Source: Lachnoclostridium sp. UBA7097 (GTDB taxonomy: Bacteria; Bacillota; Clostridia; Lachnospirales; Lachnospiraceae). Taken from it: DNA of 7,343 nucleotides. The position numbers and the translations under genes are program-made. Below the pieces are notes generated by a model. It saw only the letters and a program-made list of their open reading frames with translations, had not been told where the DNA came from and did not search any database. Of this stretch, positions 5,038 to 7,343 are shown piece after piece. The stretch covers positions 1 to 7,343 of the forward strand of contig DKYP01000122.1 of the NCBI GenBank assembly GCA_002499945.1, given 5' to 3'. The number at the start of each line of letters is the position of its first letter. The first letter of the stretch is position 1.

Positions 5038-6110
5038 ATTATCCTTCCGCCGCCAAAGACATAGCCGTTTTCATAGAATACTATGGCCTGCCCTGGTGTT
5101 ACTGCCCTCTGCTTTTCATTAAAATGACATTCCAGGCGTCCGTCTGGCAAAGGAATTACTTCACATTCTGCACCTGCATGTGCATATCTTATTTTGGCTG
5201 TAAGTTTCTTTGGTTCTTCAAGGCTGCTGGCTGCCATGTAATTTATATTGTCTGCAAATACTGTGTCTGTAAATACACTTTCTGCATCACCTAATACTAC
5301 TTCCTGTGTACTGGGAATAATTTTTTTTACGTAGTATGGCTGTTTTGCCGGGAGGTTTAATCCTTTTCTCTGCCCTATTGTATAATTTTCAATCCCTTTA
5401 TGCACCCCTAGTATATTCCCGTCTTCGTCAATAAAATTGCCTGTGGTGCATTTCCTGCCTGTTTCACGTTCAATAAAGCTGGCATAATTACCATCTGGCA
5501 CAAAACAAATATCCTGGCTCTCACTTTTATCTGCTACATTTAAACCAGATTTCTTTGCAATGGCACGTATTTCTTCTTTGGTGTAATCCCCTGCTGGCAT
5601 AAGTGTATGCCTGAGCTGTTCCTGCCCAAGGCTGTAAAGCACATATGTCTGGTCTTTTTTGCCTGCTGCTGACTGGCTGATTGTATAACGCCCGTTGGCA
5701 AGCTTTATTATACGTGCATAATGCCCTGTTGCAATATAGTCTGCCCCTGTTTCCCTGGCGCGGTTTAGAAGTGCTTCCCATTTAATATACCTGTTGCATG
5801 CAATACATGGGTTAGGTGTACGGCCTTTCTGGTATTCGTCTATAAAATAGTTAATTACTTTTTCTTTAAAATCCTTTTTAAAATTCATTACATAATAAGG
5901 AATGCCAAGCTGTGAAGCAACACGCCTTGCATCCTCTGTTGCAGAAAGCCCGCAGCACCCGCCTTCTGTTTCCTGCACCTGCCAGTCCTCTTTCTGCCAT
6001 ATATCCATTGTTACACCAATTACATTGTACCCCTGTTCTTTCAGAAGATATGCCGCAGCAGAAGAATCAACCCCGCCTGACATCCCGACTACTACAGTTT
6101 CTTTAGCCAT
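5025..6110 (-). CDS. mnmA: tRNA-specific 2-thiouridylase MnmA
   Basis: MnmA thiolates position 2 of the wobble uridine (U34) in the tRNAs for Lys, Glu and Gln. It uses ATP to adenylate the base and takes sulfur as a persulfide relayed from a cysteine desulfurase. The 361-residue length is normal for the family. The N-terminal PP-loop is GMSGGVDSSAAA (9-20). The catalytic cysteine is Cys102 in TPNPCIACNRYIKW, and the second conserved cysteine is Cys202 in SESQDICFVPDG. TGHYAR (128-133) and NYTIGQRKGL (242-251) are further signatures, and the C-terminal beta-barrel ends at GGGRII. The EGGCC segment (49-53) is, as I recall, common in clostridial members. The start at 6110 (MAKETVVVGM) follows GGAGG at eight bases; starting at 6131 would add MHTEEKQ and swallow that site. 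It lies downstream of nifU and nifS, which fits sulfur supply by the same NifS. Confidence 0.97.
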   Translation of the reverse strand: MAKETVVVGMSGGVDSSAAAYLLKEQGYNVIGVTMDIWQKEDWQVQETEGGCCGLSATEDARRVASQLGIPYYVMNFKKDFKEKVINYFIDEYQKGRTPNPCIACNRYIKWEALLNRARETGADYIATGHYARIIKLANGRYTISQSAAGKKDQTYVLYSLGQEQLRHTLMPAGDYTKEEIRAIAKKSGLNVADKSESQDICFVPDGNYASFIERETGRKCTTGNFIDEDGNILGVHKGIENYTIGQRKGLNLPAKQPYYVKKIIPSTQEVVLGDAESVFTDTVFADNINYMAASSLEEPKKLTAKIRYAHAGAECEVIPLPDGRLECHFNEKQRAVTPGQAIVFYENGYVFGGGRIIQPC

Positions 6111-6161
6111 TTGCTTTTCCTCCGTATGCAAAACTGCATTATTTATAATTTATTATTTTCT

Positions 6162-6190
6162 ATTTTATTGCAAACAGGGATAATATGCAA
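6162..6190 (-). promoter_or_regulatory. Possible internal promoter before mnmA
   Basis: In the 90-base gap between nifU and mnmA the minus strand reads TTGCAT (6185-6190), 17 bases, then TAAAAT (6162-6167). The -10 is close to consensus, the -35 weaker. A small hairpin, ATGCA-GTTT-TGCAT (6126-6139), follows just before the ribosome binding site. Together they could allow mnmA expression independent of nifS-nifU. No terminator was seen in the gap, so read-through is also expected. Confidence 0.3.
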
Positions 6191-6200
6191 GTTTTACATT

Positions 6201-6647
6201 TTAATATACTTCTTCTATTCCCTCTTCTTTTTCACTGATATCATTAACCGGTTTTTCAAGGCCATCTATTACAATGCCTTTCTTTTCTGAGTAATCCCAG
6301 AGTGCTGCATGTATTGCTTCTTCTGCAAGAAGTGAACAGTGTACTTTTACTGGAGGAAGCCCGTCAAGAGCTTCCATAACTGCTTTATTGGTAACTTTCA
6401 TTGCTTCTTCTACAGTTTTTCCTTTTACAAGTTCTGTAGCCATGCTGCTTGTTGCAACTGCTGCCCCACAGCCAAAAGTTTTAAATTTGCAGTCTTTTAT
6501 AATATTGGTATCTTCATCAATATCCAGGTACATCCTCATTATATCACCGCATTTTGCATTTCCCACTGTACCTGTGCCGCTTGCGTTTTCAATTTCACCA
6601 ACATTTCTCGGATTGGAGAAATGGTCCATAACTTTTTCACTATACAT
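6201..6647 (-). CDS. nifU: Fe-S cluster scaffold protein NifU/IscU type
   Basis: This 148-residue scaffold assembles Fe-S clusters on three cysteines from iron and the sulfur supplied by NifS, then hands them to apoproteins. All key residues are visible: Cys33 and Asp35 in GNAKCGDIMRMYL, Cys60 in KTFGCGAAVATSSMATELV, and Cys104 in VKVHCSLLAEEAI. LPPVK (97-101), just before His103-Cys104, matches the Hsp70-chaperone binding motif of IscU proteins. The opening MYSEKVMDHFSNPRNVGEIE is typical. It is a stand-alone scaffold, without the ferredoxin-like and C-terminal domains of nitrogen-fixation NifU, and ends in a short acidic tail. The start at 6647 has only a weak AAAGGAA site about ten bases upstream; the 23-base gap after nifS suggests coupled expression. 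The gene could equally be named iscU. Confidence 0.95.
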   Translation of the reverse strand: MYSEKVMDHFSNPRNVGEIENASGTGTVGNAKCGDIMRMYLDIDEDTNIIKDCKFKTFGCGAAVATSSMATELVKGKTVEEAMKVTNKAVMEALDGLPPVKVHCSLLAEEAIHAALWDYSEKKGIVIDGLEKPVNDISEKEEGIEEVY

Positions 6648-6670
6648 ATGGCTTCTATTCCTTTCTGGAT

Positions 6671-7343
6671 TTATTGTAAATGTCCTTGTTTACTAATAAA
6701 ATCGTCGTATAATGGTGACATGTCCCTTAACCTTTTTATTATTTCTTTTAACTTGTCCACTGTAAAGTCTATATCTTCTTTTGTAGTCTGTTCTGACAGG
6801 GTGAGCCTTAAAGAGCCATGTGCTATTTCATGTGGAAGCCCTATTGCAAGAAGTACATGTGACGGGTCAAGTGAGCCTGATGTACATGCAGAACCGCTTG
6901 ATGCACATATACCATTCTGGTCAAGAAGTATAATTAATGATTCCCCTTCAACAAACCTGAAACAGAAGCTTGCATTATTAGGAAGCCTTTTTTCCCTGTG
7001 CCCGTTAAGCCTTGTATAAGGGATTTCTGCAAGAACCCTGTCTATAAGGTAATCTCTTAAATCTTTTTCATATGCCGCCCTCTTTTCCATTGTAGCTGCT
7101 GCAATTTCTACAGCCTTTCCAAGCCCTGCAATTCCTGGAACATTATGTGTGCCTGCCCTTCTCTGCCTTTCTTGTGCACCTCCATGTATAAATGAACCAA
7201 TCTTTACGCCACGTCTTATATACATAATACCTGTGCCTTTTGGCCCGTTAAATTTATGCCCGCTTGCACTAAGCATATCAACCCCAAGTTTATCAACATC
7301 TGCCGGTATATGCCCAAATGCCTGCACTGCATCTGTATGGAAC
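6671..7343 (-). CDS. nifS: Cysteine desulfurase NifS/IscS type (5' end outside window)
   Basis: This PLP enzyme converts cysteine to alanine and keeps the sulfur as a cysteine persulfide for NifU and MnmA. The reading frame is open to the right edge, so the N-terminal part is missing; about 223 C-terminal residues are present, of roughly 380-400 in the family. The visible part begins FHTDAVQAFG, whose Asp and Gln contact PLP. The PLP-binding lysine is in SASGHKFNGPKG (codon 7253-7255). RRAGTHNVPG follows, and the catalytic cysteine is in ASSGSACTSGSLDPSHV (codon 6884-6886). The short SSGSAC loop with its downstream extension is that of the IscS/NifS (group I) enzymes, not SufS. A GTG at 7327 is the valine of DAVQ and not a start. 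It is first of the three operon genes visible here; any upstream iscR-type regulator would lie outside. Confidence 0.95.
   Translation of the reverse strand, partial: FHTDAVQAFGHIPADVDKLGVDMLSASGHKFNGPKGTGIMYIRRGVKIGSFIHGGAQERQRRAGTHNVPGIAGLGKAVEIAAATMEKRAAYEKDLRDYLIDRVLAEIPYTRLNGHREKRLPNNASFCFRFVEGESLIILLDQNGICASSGSACTSGSLDPSHVLLAIGLPHEIAHGSLRLTLSEQTTKEDIDFTVDKLKEIIKRLRDMSPLYDDFISKQGHLQ

Noticed and set aside
6339..7019. 226-codon plus-strand ORF opposite nifU and nifS
   Set aside because: It lies antisense across two confidently identified genes and their junction; the Cys/Phe/Ser-rich product is what antisense reading of such genes gives.
1..7343. Mobile element, CRISPR array, or a multi-gene defence system around the AAA-type gene
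   Set aside because: There are no transposase or integrase genes, terminal repeats, target duplications, regular spacer repeats or partner effector genes; the AAA-type gene stands alone between ordinary neighbours.

Overview
The window looks like chromosomal DNA from an AT-rich, low-GC Gram-positive anaerobe of the class Clostridia, most likely Lachnospiraceae. This rests on strong AGGAGG-type ribosome binding sites and the clostridial nifS-nifU-mnmA gene order. It also rests on a CD3324-type small helix-turn-helix gene, a DUF4869-like protein, an orphan AAA/PD-(D/E)XK-type protein and a beta-rich secreted protein of the kind common in that family. No mobile element, CRISPR array, tRNA or rRNA was seen. 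Families were assigned by reading the translations, without database searches.

Layout. Bases 1-55 are AT-rich and hold nothing recognisable. A small DUF4869-like gene lies at 56-481 (-). A strong hairpin terminator (529-561) separates it from a large secreted-protein gene (623-2131, -), whose start codon sits in the loop of a perfect 9-bp hairpin. A gene-free stretch of about 490 bases (2148-2636) carries a likely promoter for the secreted protein and two long inverted repeats. The divergent gene at 2670-4385 (+) encodes an AAA-ATPase-like protein with a C-terminal nuclease-like domain that appears to lack its usual acidic residue.

From about 4431 a new promoter, overlapping the preceding terminator, starts a leader of roughly 260 bases. 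The leader contains very short in-frame ORFs (the best is 27 codons, 4579-4662) and a structure that can cover the ribosome binding site and start codon of the CD3324-family regulator gene (4727-4996, +). A symmetric terminator (5007-5037) is shared with the convergent sulfur-transfer operon on the minus strand: nifS/iscS (partial, running off the right edge), nifU/iscU (6201-6647) and mnmA (5025-6110).

The three minus-strand genes on the right form one pathway. NifS takes sulfur from cysteine as a persulfide. NifU assembles Fe-S clusters from it, and MnmA uses persulfide sulfur to make 2-thiouridine at the wobble position of tRNA. The left and middle genes are single accessory genes with no evident shared pathway. 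The less ordinary content is in the control regions: the start-codon hairpin of the secreted protein, the structured multi-ORF leader of the CD3324 gene, and the palindromes between the divergent genes.
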